Source: Cyanobium sp. FGCU52
Lineage (GTDB): Bacteria > Cyanobacteriota > Cyanobacteriia > PCC-6307 > Cyanobiaceae
Assembly: GCA_024958715.1 (NCBI GenBank)
Contig: JANWUS010000018.1
Coordinates: forward strand, 1 to 64,000
Direction of reading: 5' to 3'
Length of the DNA stretch: 64,000 bases
Part shown: one piece after another, positions 26,211-34,755 of the stretch
How positions within the stretch are numbered: position 1 is the stretch's first letter
Layout of the letters: every line of letters starts with the position of its first letter
The notes under the pieces: generated by a model
The model's input: only the letters and a program-made list of their open reading frames with translations
What the model was told of the DNA's origin: nothing
Database searches by the model: none
Translations under genes and position numbers: made by a program

Positions 26211-27377
26211 ATGAGCCCGGTTGACGACCTCGCGCCCCGGAAGGAGGCCGAACTCCAGCTGCGGCAGCACCAGGGACGCCTGCGGGTGCGCACTGCCGCC
26301 GACTTCCGCGCCCTGGCGGCCGGCGCCGGCCTGGCGGCGGCCTACGCCGACACCGACGTGGTGGTGGCCGCCTCGGCCGAGTTCACCGACCAGGCCAGCC
26401 TGCTTCTGGGCCTGGGCCCCACCGACCCGCCGATCCGCCTGCGCGATCCGGTGCTGGGGGGAGTGGCGGCGATGGCCGGTGGCGCCGGCGGCGATCTGGT
26501 GCTGCCGATCGGCGGCGGCCTGGCCGAAGGCCAGCGCCGCGGCGGCGCGCAGGTGCTCGGCGATCTGCTCCACGGCCGCCGGGTGGAGCTGGGGGGCATG
26601 GGTGAGGTGACGCCCCTGCAGCCCCGCCGCGACCTCCACACCCAGCTGGATCTCGAGCGTCTCGGCAGCGCCCGGCTGGTGCTCCATCGAGGGATCGTGG
26701 AGAACGGCGTGGTGGCGGTGAGCAGCGCCGAAGGGGTTCTGCGCAGCGCCTACGGCCCCCTGCTCGGCCCCTTCCACAACGCGCTCCACACCTGCGGCGG
26801 TGCCGACAGCATCGGCATGGCGATGCCGGCCCTGGCGCTGCTCGGCCCCGGATCCCCCGTTCTGGTGGCGGGGGCCGTGGGCTGGGTGGTGGGCGCTGGT
26901 CACGGTCACCAGCCCAGGCCGAAACGCCAGGCCAGCGGCCATGCCCGCACCCCCGGCGCGGTGGCGGCGGTGAGCGTGGAGCTGCACGGCCTGAACCCGG
27001 ACTGGATCCGGCCCTGCTTCTTCGAGGGCCACGGCAGCGCCCTGCTGGTGGCCGTCGCCGCGCCGATTCCTCTTCTGGATGGGGAGACGGCACGCCGGGC
27101 CGCCGTGCCCAACGAGGCCCTCGAGGCCCCGGTGCTCGACGTGGCCATCCCCCGCCGGATCAAGCCGAGCTTCGGCGGCGTCTCCTATGCCGAGCTGCGG
27201 GCGGGTGCGATCCGGTTGGAAGGGCGCCGCGTGGCGGCGGCGCCGGCCCACAGCCCCCGGCTGGCCGCATCGATCGCCGCCGAACTCGTGGCCCAGCTGA
27301 CGGACGGACGCTTCCCCCTCCGCCTGCCGCTTCTGCCCCTGGGGGAGCGGTCCGGTCTCGTTCCCCTGGAGGCCTGA
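26211..27377 (+). CDS. DUF39 / HcyBio-like protein (homocysteine biosynthesis family resemblance)
   Basis: TDPPIRL and GPGSPVLVAGAVGWVVGAGHGHQP...TPGAVAAVSVELHGLNPDWIRP resemble recalled DUF39 motifs. Confidence 0.6.
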   Translation: MSPVDDLAPRKEAELQLRQHQGRLRVRTAADFRALAAGAGLAAAYADTDVVVAASAEFTDQASLLLGLGPTDPPIRLRDPVLGGVAAMAGGAGGDLVLPIGGGLAEGQRRGGAQVLGDLLHGRRVELGGMGEVTPLQPRRDLHTQLDLERLGSARLVLHRGIVENGVVAVSSAEGVLRSAYGPLLGPFHNALHTCGGADSIGMAMPALALLGPGSPVLVAGAVGWVVGAGHGHQPRPKRQASGHARTPGAVAAVSVELHGLNPDWIRPCFFEGHGSALLVAVAAPIPLLDGETARRAAVPNEALEAPVLDVAIPRRIKPSFGGVSYAELRAGAIRLEGRRVAAAPAHSPRLAASIAAELVAQLTDGRFPLRLPLLPLGERSGLVPLEA

Positions 27378-27441
27378 GCGGGCCTCCAGCGGCCGGTGAG
27401 GGGAAACCGCCGTAAGCTCCCGCCATCACCACGCCAGAGGC

Positions 27442-28137
27442 ATGGCCGACGTCCCCGAGAACCCCGTCTCCCCCAACCCCCTCGAGGCCGCGGAAGCGCA
27501 GGATCCCTCCCCCGTGACACCGGCCGACGAACCCGAGGTGGCCGCCGCGGCCGTGGAACCGGCAGTCGAACCGCCGGTAGTGACGGAAACGGACGTGGAG
27601 ATGACGGAAGCCGTGGCCCCTTCGGAGGAGCCCGAGCCGGCCGCCTGGACCGCCCCCGTGGCCGAGGAGCCCACCACCACCGTGCCGGATCCCGTGGCCG
27701 CGCCCCCGGAACCGGAACCGGAACCGGCTCCCGCCGCGCCAGCCCCGGCCGCCCCCTCGATCGCCGCCACCCTGGAAGCGCCCCCCCTCTCCGCTGCAGG
27801 CGGCGGGGGCGGCGCTGAAGAGGGCGGGGAATGGGACCTGCTGATGAGCAAACTGCGCGACTTTCTCGACGGAGGCAGCCTCCAGGCCTGGTGGGAGCGG
27901 CTCGGCGGGCCGCTGCGCGGCGCCGGCCTTCTGATCGGCCTGGTGCTGGTGCTGCGCCTCTACGGCGCCCTGCTCGACACCCTCGATGACCTGCCCCTGG
28001 TGCCCCGCCTGCTGCAGCTGGCCGGACTGATCACCCTGGTGCGCTTCGCCCTCACCCGGCTGGTGCGCACCGAGGAGCGCCAGGCCGTGCTGAACGACTG
28101 GAAGGGTCGCTGGCAGCGCTTCCGGGGCTCGCCCTGA
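27442..28137 (+). CDS. CAAD-domain thylakoid-type membrane protein
   Basis: Long Pro/Glu/Ala-rich N-terminal part then amphipathic helix and two TM segments (LLIGLVLVLRLYGALLDTLDDLPLVPRLLQLAGL...). Confidence 0.75.
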   Translation: MADVPENPVSPNPLEAAEAQDPSPVTPADEPEVAAAAVEPAVEPPVVTETDVEMTEAVAPSEEPEPAAWTAPVAEEPTTTVPDPVAAPPEPEPEPAPAAPAPAAPSIAATLEAPPLSAAGGGGGAEEGGEWDLLMSKLRDFLDGGSLQAWWERLGGPLRGAGLLIGLVLVLRLYGALLDTLDDLPLVPRLLQLAGLITLVRFALTRLVRTEERQAVLNDWKGRWQRFRGSP

Positions 28138-28203
28138 CGGCAGGTCAGCAGCGGGGCGCCTGTCGGGCCGGTTGATAACTTGGCCCGATTGCGCAGCATT
28201 CCG

Positions 28204-29367
28204 GTGAACATCCAGCTCGGTCGCAACCGCGTCGTCCGCCGCGCCTACGGCATCGACGAGATCGCCCTGGTGCCCGGCGGTCGCACGGTGGACCCGGCGG
28301 TCACCGACAGCAGCTGGACCCTGGCGGGCATCACCCGGGTGATCCCGATCATCGCCAGCGCCATGGATGGTGTGGTGGATGTGGCGATGTGTGCCGAGCT
28401 CACCCGGCTGGGCGCTCTCGGAGTGCTGAACCTCGAGGGCGTGCAGTGCCGCTACGACGACCCGAACCCCGTGCTCGATCGGATCGCGGCGGTGGGCAGG
28501 GAGGAGTTCGTGCCGCTGATGCAGGAGCTCTACAGCCAGCCGGTGCGCGAAGACCTGATCCGCCGCCGCATCGCCGAGATCAAGGAGAAGGGCGGGATCG
28601 CCGCGGTGAGCGCCACCCCGGTGGCGGCCCTGCGGTTCGGGAAGGCCATCGCCGAGGCCGGCGCCGACCTGTTCTTCGTCCAGGCCACCGTGGTGAGCAC
28701 GCAGCACATCGGCCCTGAGGGGCAGGAAACGCTCGACCTCGAGGCGCTCTGCCGCGACATGGGGGTGCCCGTGGTGATCGGTAACTGCGTCACCTACGAG
28801 GTGGCCCTCCAGTTGATGCGTGCCGGCGCCGCCGGCGTGATGGTGGGCATCGGCCCGGGTGCCGCCTGCACCTCGCGGGGGGTGCTGGGCATCGGCATCC
28901 CCCAGGCCACCTCCGTGGCCGACTGCGCCGCCGCGCGCGACGACCACTTCGCCGAGACCGGCTTGTATGTGCCGATCGTGGCCGACGGCGGCATCGTCAC
29001 CGGCGGTGACATCTGCAAATGCCTGGCCTGCGGCGCCGATGCCGTGATGATCGGTTCGCCGATCGCCCGGGCCGCCGAAGCGCCCGGCCGCGGCTTCCAC
29101 TGGGGCATGGCCACCCCCAGCCCGGTGCTGCCCCGCGGCACCCGCATCAAGGTGGGCACCACCGGCAGCCTGGAGAAGATCCTGCGCGGGCCGGCCGGTC
29201 TCGACGACGGCACCCAGAACCTGCTGGGCTGCATCCGCACCTCGATGGGAACCCTCGGCGCCCGCACCCTCAAGGAGATGCAGCAGGTGGAGGTGGTGGT
29301 CGCCCCCTCGCTGCTCACCGAGGGCAAGGTGTACCAGAAGGCCCAGCAGCTGGGCATGGGCAAGTAA
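28204..29367 (+). CDS. guaB: IMP dehydrogenase/GMP reductase family protein without CBS domains (GuaB3-like)
   Basis: GTG start at 28204; NIQLGRNRVVRRAYGIDEIALVPG; IIASAMDGVVD; GIGPGAACTSRGVLGIGIPQ; about 388 aa with no CBS insert. Confidence 0.88.
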   Translation: MNIQLGRNRVVRRAYGIDEIALVPGGRTVDPAVTDSSWTLAGITRVIPIIASAMDGVVDVAMCAELTRLGALGVLNLEGVQCRYDDPNPVLDRIAAVGREEFVPLMQELYSQPVREDLIRRRIAEIKEKGGIAAVSATPVAALRFGKAIAEAGADLFFVQATVVSTQHIGPEGQETLDLEALCRDMGVPVVIGNCVTYEVALQLMRAGAAGVMVGIGPGAACTSRGVLGIGIPQATSVADCAAARDDHFAETGLYVPIVADGGIVTGGDICKCLACGADAVMIGSPIARAAEAPGRGFHWGMATPSPVLPRGTRIKVGTTGSLEKILRGPAGLDDGTQNLLGCIRTSMGTLGARTLKEMQQVEVVVAPSLLTEGKVYQKAQQLGMGK

Positions 29368-29417
29368 CCGGCAGGCCGCCCTGGGTACCGTCCCGGCACG
29401 GGGGCTAACCTCCGGAT

Positions 29418-29478
29418 GTGGGGGCTACGGCTCGCACACTCCTCACACCCACCGGCCCGGGGTTCCCGGGCCTTTCGT
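29418..29478 (+). ncRNA. yfr1: Yfr1 small regulatory RNA
   Basis: Between guaB and trxA; 5' stem-loop GTGGGGGC-TACG-GCTCGCAC, unpaired ACTCCTCACAC (29438-29448), then GGCCCGGG-GTT-CCCGGGCC-TTT terminator; -10-like TAACCT at 29406. Confidence 0.92.
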
Positions 29479-29480
29479 CT
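29454..29480 (+). terminator. Terminator hairpin of Yfr1
   Basis: GGCCCGGG-GTT-CCCGGGCC followed by TTTCGTCTT. Confidence 0.8.
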
Positions 29481-29591
29481 TCCGGTCCTCCGCGCGGCGC
29501 GCCACGCAACGGCCTGCAACGTTGAGGGCCGCCGCGGAGAGCCGAACCCCGCGCAGTTGCTAGATTCCCGGGATTCCGATCCCTGCCAAGG

Positions 29592-29915
29592 ATGTCCAGC
29601 GCCGCCGCTGTCACCGACGCCTCCTTCGAGCAAGACGTGCTCAAGAGCGATGTGCCCGTGCTGGTCGACTTCTGGGCTCCCTGGTGCGGTCCCTGCCGCA
29701 TGGTCGCTCCGATCGTCGACGAAATCGCCAAGGACTACGAAGGCAAGATCAAGGTGTTCAAGCTCAACACCGACGAGAACCCCAACGTTGCCAGTCAGTA
29801 CGGCATCCGCAGCATCCCCACCCTGATGATCTTCAAGGGTGGCCAGAAGGTTGACACCGTGGTCGGCGCCGTTCCCAAGACCACCCTCTCCGGCACCATC
29901 TCGAAATACCTCTGA
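29592..29915 (+). CDS. trxA: Thioredoxin
   Basis: [40 protein letters not shown]. Confidence 0.97.
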   Translation: MSSAAAVTDASFEQDVLKSDVPVLVDFWAPWCGPCRMVAPIVDEIAKDYEGKIKVFKLNTDENPNVASQYGIRSIPTLMIFKGGQKVDTVVGAVPKTTLSGTISKYL

Positions 29916-30043
29916 CTTCCGCGACTCCGTCCGCCGGCCTCTCAAGAACCGGCGGCAAAAGCCCCCTCGAAGCTCTGGCCGAGCAGCTGCAGGGCCATCC
30001 GCAGCGCCGCCTGATCGAGCGCGCGGTCATTTCCCTGCTGGAG

Positions 30044-30982
30044 GTGGCGCGCAACGAAAACGAGATCGACGAATGGCGGCTGATCAGTGGCTGTCTCGCC
30101 GACATCAGCGAGGCGATGGAGGTGTTCCGTCCCCGCAGAACGGCGCGCAAGATCACCGTGTTCGGTTCGGCCCGCACCCTCCAGGACGACCCCAGCTATC
30201 ACCTGGCCGAGGCCATCGCCCAGAAGGCCGTGGAGGCAGGGTTCGAGGTGATGACCGGGGCCGGCGGCGGCGTGATGGAGGGGGCCAACAGCGGGGCCGG
30301 CTGTGAGCACAGCATCGGCCTGAATGTCGACCTGCCGTTCGAGCAGCATCCCAATGCCTATGTGAGCGAGTGCGAAGGCAGGCTGCTCTACTTCCGCTAT
30401 TTCTTCACCCGCAAACTCTTCTTCCTGCGGGAGAGCGATGCCCTGGTGGTGATGCCCGGCGGCTTCGGCACCCTCGATGAGCTGTTCGAGGCGCTTACCC
30501 TGATCCAGACCGGCCGCACACCGCCGATTCCGTTGGTGCTGCTGGCACCGGAGGGCGATGACTTCTGGAAGCTGTGGCAGGGCTACGTGAGCCAGGAGCT
30601 GGCCGGCCGCGGCCTCATCTCGCCCGAGGACGTCGACCTGGTGGTGGAAGCCACCTGCGCCAGTGCGGCGGTGGAGCGCATCGCCCGCTTCTACCGCGTG
30701 TTCCACAGCGCCCTGCTGGGGGGAGAGCGGATCGAGCTGCTGCTCAACGCCCCGATCCCCCGCGAACAGCTGCCCGAACTCAACCGCACCTTCGCCGACA
30801 TGATCGAGGAAGGGGCGATCCAGGCGGGCGAGAACGTCGACGACCGTGGCATCCTGCGGCCCTGCCTGCGCTTCCGCTTCGACCGTCGGCGGGTGGGGCG
30901 GTTGTATCAGTTCATCGACCATCTCAACGGCATGGACCTCGACGACGGCGACGCGCTCCAGCACCCAGCCGAGAGGCTCTGA
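30044..30982 (+). CDS. LOG-family (TIGR00730-like) protein
   Basis: ITVFGSART; GGGVMEGAN; VVMPGGFGTLDELFEALTLIQTG. Confidence 0.85.
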   Translation: MARNENEIDEWRLISGCLADISEAMEVFRPRRTARKITVFGSARTLQDDPSYHLAEAIAQKAVEAGFEVMTGAGGGVMEGANSGAGCEHSIGLNVDLPFEQHPNAYVSECEGRLLYFRYFFTRKLFFLRESDALVVMPGGFGTLDELFEALTLIQTGRTPPIPLVLLAPEGDDFWKLWQGYVSQELAGRGLISPEDVDLVVEATCASAAVERIARFYRVFHSALLGGERIELLLNAPIPREQLPELNRTFADMIEEGAIQAGENVDDRGILRPCLRFRFDRRRVGRLYQFIDHLNGMDLDDGDALQHPAERL

Positions 30983-31611
30983 TGCACCCGCGCCGCCTCG
31001 GTCTGATCGACTACGGCATGGGCAATCTGCATTCGGTGCAGCAGGCCTTCCAGCGGCTCGGGGCCACGGTGGAAGCGGTGCACGGCCCTGAGCTGGCCAG
31101 CGATCTCGATGCCCTGGTGCTGCCCGGCGTGGGAGCCTTCGATCCGGCGATGGAGCGGCTGGCGGACGCGGGGCTGATCCCTGCGCTGAGGGCCTGGTGC
31201 GCCGACGACCGCCCGCTGCTGGGCATCTGCCTGGGGTTGCAGCTGCTGTTCGAGGCCAGCGACGAGGGCAGCCGCGAGGGCCTGGGTCTGCTGAAGGGGC
31301 GCGTGCGGGCGCTGCCGCGGCGGCCTGGCCATCCCCTGCCCCACATGGGCTGGGCCCCCCTGATCCCCGCCACCGCCAGCCCCCTGCTGCCGCCGGGAAC
31401 GCCGGAGGCCTGGGTGTACTTCGTGCATTCCTTCGCCGCCGACCCTGCCGATCCGGCCTTCACCATCGCACGGGTGGACTACGCCGGCACGCCGGTCACC
31501 GCCGCGGTGGGCCAGGGGCCGATCGCCGCCTGCCAGTTCCATCCGGAGAAGTCGGGTGCGGTGGGGGAGGCGATGCTGCGGCGCTGGCTGGGGCAGCTGC
31601 CGCCACGATGA
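30982..31611 (+). CDS. hisH: Imidazole glycerol phosphate synthase subunit HisH
   Basis: ATG at 30982; IDYGMGNLHSV, LPGVGAF, GICLGLQLLF, FVHSFAA, CQFHPEKSG. Confidence 0.95.
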   Translation: MHPRRLGLIDYGMGNLHSVQQAFQRLGATVEAVHGPELASDLDALVLPGVGAFDPAMERLADAGLIPALRAWCADDRPLLGICLGLQLLFEASDEGSREGLGLLKGRVRALPRRPGHPLPHMGWAPLIPATASPLLPPGTPEAWVYFVHSFAADPADPAFTIARVDYAGTPVTAAVGQGPIAACQFHPEKSGAVGEAMLRRWLGQLPPR

Positions 31612-32180
31612 GTCTGCGGGTGAGCGGGGGGCGGCGACTGCGCAGCCCGAAGGGGGACCTGGCCCGCCCCACCAGCTCGCGGGTGCGGCTGGCGGTGATC
31701 AACCTGCTGGGGCCCCGGCTGGCAGGGGCCCGCTGGCTGGATCTGTGCTGCGGCAGCGGCGCGATGGCCTGCGAAGCGTTGCAGCACGGCGTGGCCGAGG
31801 TGGTGGCGGTGGAGCGCGACCGCCGCATCGCCGCCGTGGCGCGGGCCAACCTAGAGGCGGTGCGGGGGGGCCGCGCCGGCGAGGGAGAAGGCGAAGGTCC
31901 CTCTGTGCGGGTGGACGTCGAGGAGGTGCTCCGCTGGCTGGGCCGCCCCTGCACCACCCCCTTCGACCTGATCTACGCCGACCCGCCCTATGCCGCGGGG
32001 CTGTACACCCCGATCGCAGCGGCGGTGCGGCGGGGAGGGTGGCTGGCCCCCGGAGGAGTCCTGGTGTGGGAATGCGCCAGCGATGCGGTGCCGGAGCTGC
32101 CGCCGGGATGGCACGGCCGCGACCAACGCCGCTACGGGGGAAGCACGGTGGTGCTGCTGGAGGCCTTGTTTAGGCAATAG
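31608..32180 (+). CDS. rsmD: 16S rRNA (guanine-N2)-methyltransferase RsmD
   Basis: ATG at 31608; GGRRLRSPKGDLARPTSSRVR, DLCCGSGAMACEAL, DLIYADPPY. Confidence 0.92.
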   Translation: MSLRVSGGRRLRSPKGDLARPTSSRVRLAVINLLGPRLAGARWLDLCCGSGAMACEALQHGVAEVVAVERDRRIAAVARANLEAVRGGRAGEGEGEGPSVRVDVEEVLRWLGRPCTTPFDLIYADPPYAAGLYTPIAAAVRRGGWLAPGGVLVWECASDAVPELPPGWHGRDQRRYGGSTVVLLEALFRQ

Positions 32181-32272
32181 AACGTTACCTTCCCAGCCCG
32201 CACTTGGCCGGGTCCGTCGACCTGTCGAGACTAGACATCGGAAAGTCGAACAGCTCTCATCAACGCTACATC

Positions 32273-32298
32273 CATCTGCAGCACATCCACTGCAGATG
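32273..32298. repeat. Perfect inverted repeat, 9-bp arms, 8-nt spacer
   Basis: CATCTGCAG-CACATCCA-CTGCAGATG in the leader of the PEP-CTERM gene. Confidence 0.85.
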
Positions 32299-32376
32299 TC
32301 GAGTCAACATGCCGACCAGCATTATTCACCACGAATTTCGATGTATCCAGGTAGGGCCCATTAAGGCACTTGAACC

Positions 32377-33099
32377 ATGCCGTCCCTCCATCCCCTCCAC
32401 TCCAGACCATCCCCTCCCAACCACTTCAGCGCGAAGCGCTTGCTGACGCGGGCCCTGATGGCAGTTGCTCTGATTGGCGGAGGATCCTCCCTACTTTCGG
32501 CAGGCAGCGCACAAGCCGTTGCTGTTTCCTGTAACACCGACTTGTCATGGGAGGTGGGAGATAAGCGAATCTCCAATATCCTGTGCAGTGATTTTGAGGC
32601 CAACCTCAGGTTCGCTCAAGGTGGCTTAACGTATGACTTTGGAGCTCTATTCGATCCACTTCCGACAGCACCTGAAGAGGGGTGGATATACTACACACTA
32701 GAAGTCATTAATCCAGACCCGCTTGTGAATTTCACAAAAGTCGAATTAGACAGCGATTGCGATGATATCAGCGGAGGCGCTTGCAATGTAGTCAAAGACA
32801 TCTTTTACACGGCACTGGACGTTTCAGACACCACAACGATCTTTGCCAATAGAAGCACAGGCGACGAGTCCCTATCATCTCCGAACGGCGAACAAGTCTT
32901 TGGATCAATCACAGGCAGAACCATCTACGTTCTCGATTCCTGGGCCCCAGCTGCTCCGGCTGCACTTTCTGGGATTGAAAATGTTTACACCCAAACCTCC
33001 GAAGTCCCCGGCCCCCTGCCCGTCCTCGGAGCCGGCATGGCCTTCGGCTTCAGCCGCAAGCTGCGCCGTCGCATTCAGGGTCAGCGCGTCACAGCCTGA
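32377..33099 (+). CDS. Secreted protein with cyanobacterial PEP-CTERM-type sorting tail
   Basis: Signal peptide (..AVALIGGGSSLLSAGSAQA); C-terminal EVPGPLPVLGAGMAFGFSRKLRRRIQGQRVTA. Confidence 0.85.
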   Translation: MPSLHPLHSRPSPPNHFSAKRLLTRALMAVALIGGGSSLLSAGSAQAVAVSCNTDLSWEVGDKRISNILCSDFEANLRFAQGGLTYDFGALFDPLPTAPEEGWIYYTLEVINPDPLVNFTKVELDSDCDDISGGACNVVKDIFYTALDVSDTTTIFANRSTGDESLSSPNGEQVFGSITGRTIYVLDSWAPAAPAALSGIENVYTQTSEVPGPLPVLGAGMAFGFSRKLRRRIQGQRVTA

Positions 33100-33123
33100 C
33101 GATCGCTGCTGAGAACCCGATCG

Positions 33124-33152
33124 GGCCCCGCCTTCCGGTAGGGCCTTTTTTC
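33124..33152 (+). terminator. Rho-independent terminator
   Basis: GGCCC...GGGCC followed by a T run. Confidence 0.6.
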
Positions 33153-33202
33153 TGTCGTCCCACCGGCATTCCCTCTCCCAGCTTTCTCCTCGCGGATCCG
33201 CC

Positions 33203-34081
33203 ATGACTGTCTCCCCAAGGCATTTCGATCAACGCTCAGAGACATCCCGACAGATCGCCTCCCAGTTCGGGCTTCTGGCCATCTGCCTGCTGATGCTTTA
33301 CGCGCTGGTGGTGCTGGCCGCCATCCTGCCGTTGCGGCTGCTGGATCCCGGTTGGCAGCTGAGGTTCACGCAGGCGCTGATCAACAACGGCTTCCTTGCC
33401 CTCCTCGGTCTGGCGCTGGTCCATCTGGCCGCCTATCTCGCCCCCTCCAATCCGGATCTGATCCGCCGCCGCAACGGCTTTGCCACCCTGGCTCTGGTGC
33501 CGGTGCTGGGCTTTCTGCTGCTGATCCCCCTGCAGGGCTATGCGGTGTGGCGCGGCATCAGCAACGCCAACAGCAGACAGAGCAGCCAGCTCCGCGAGGT
33601 GACAGGCAGGATCGCGGCCGTGCGGGAGGCAGTCAACAGATCCTCCAGCACCAACGACCTGCAACAGCGTCTGCGGAATCTGAGAGTGACACCCCTGGGT
33701 TCCGCAGAACTGGCCCAGCCCCTGCATGTGCTGCGCAAGACCATGTTGGAGACACTGGAACGAACGGAGATCCGCGCCGCAGACCAACTCAAGGGACTTC
33801 CAGCCTGGGGCCTGTGGCAGATCATCCAGGGGAGCATCCGTGCCGCCCTGTCGGCGGTTGTGCTGGCCGTCGGCTTCGCGGCGTTCTCCAGAAGCCGGGG
33901 GTCGATGACCCTGCTTCACAGCTGGCAGGCCTGGTTCCAACGGGGCAGGGGACACTCCCGAAGAGGCTGGCTGGGTCTTCCGAGCAGACCCAGCCGCAGC
34001 AAGACGCCTGCGTTCCTGAAAAACCTCACGTTCAGACAGGCCAGGACCGCAGTGTCGTCGCCGTCCAGAAGGGAAAGCTGA
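33203..34081 (+). CDS. HpsJ-like membrane protein (cyanoexosortase-associated type)
   Basis: Four-TM layout; LRLLDPGWQLRFTQALINNGFLALLGLALVHLAAYLAP; central heptad/polar region; C-term TM. Confidence 0.65.
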   Translation: MTVSPRHFDQRSETSRQIASQFGLLAICLLMLYALVVLAAILPLRLLDPGWQLRFTQALINNGFLALLGLALVHLAAYLAPSNPDLIRRRNGFATLALVPVLGFLLLIPLQGYAVWRGISNANSRQSSQLREVTGRIAAVREAVNRSSSTNDLQQRLRNLRVTPLGSAELAQPLHVLRKTMLETLERTEIRAADQLKGLPAWGLWQIIQGSIRAALSAVVLAVGFAAFSRSRGSMTLLHSWQAWFQRGRGHSRRGWLGLPSRPSRSKTPAFLKNLTFRQARTAVSSPSRRES

Positions 34082-34127
34082 GGTTCAGAATCCGAGGGCT
34101 GGCCTCTCCGGAGCAGGCGAGAGGCGC

Positions 34128-34241
34128 TCAGCCGCCGAGGGCGCTGCCGCGGTTGTACTGGTTCCAGGCGGCCACGAACAGGCCCACCAGCGTCACGGGG
34201 ATCAGACCGAGCACGATGCCGCAGAGCAGGGGTTCGATCAT
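34128..34241 (-). CDS. petG: Cytochrome b6f complex subunit PetG
   Basis: 37-aa [37 protein letters not shown]; hidden inside a longer ORF of the track. Confidence 0.95.
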   Translation of the reverse strand: MIEPLLCGIVLGLIPVTLVGLFVAAWNQYNRGSALGG

Positions 34242-34253
34242 GGAGGGGCCTGG

Positions 34254-34733
34254 GTGTTCGTTGCACAATTCTTCCATGAGCGGTGCCGCCCCGGTGACCC
34301 TCCGTCCCAGACCGTGACAGGAACGCCCCCCACCCCCGACCTGAGCCCCGATGTGGCCGCCCTCCCCTCCCAGGCGGCCGGGAGGGGAGGTGCCTTCGCG
34401 GCCCTGCTGCTGGTGGTGCTGGCGGCCTCGCTGCTGATGGGGGCGGTGCTGGGGCTGCCCTCCCTGCGCAGCGATCCCTACACCCGCACCACTCTGGCCC
34501 TGAGCGGATCGGTGGAGAACGGCGGGCGGCTGTTCCGGCTCAACTGCGCCGGCTGCCACGGCCTGGCGGCCCAGGGCCTGGTGGGGCCTAACCTGCACGG
34601 CGTCGACCGGCGCAAGAATGACCGCCAGCTGATCCAGCAGGTGGTGAGCGGCCGCACGCCACCGATGCCCCGCTTCCAGCCCGAGCCCCAGGCGATGGCC
34701 GATCTGCTGGCGTTCCTGCACAGCCTTCCCTGA
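34254..34733 (+). CDS. Membrane-anchored c-type cytochrome (CytM-like)
   Basis: TM anchor then CAGCHG haem-binding motif, PPMPRF; start uncertain. Confidence 0.8.
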   Translation: MFVAQFFHERCRPGDPPSQTVTGTPPTPDLSPDVAALPSQAAGRGGAFAALLLVVLAASLLMGAVLGLPSLRSDPYTRTTLALSGSVENGGRLFRLNCAGCHGLAAQGLVGPNLHGVDRRKNDRQLIQQVVSGRTPPMPRFQPEPQAMADLLAFLHSLP

Positions 34734-34755
34734 ACCGCCGCGGCAGGATCGGGCC

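Noticed and set aside
27160-29100. 646-aa minus-strand ORF
   Set aside because: Antisense to the DUF39-like, CAAD and guaB genes; no domains.
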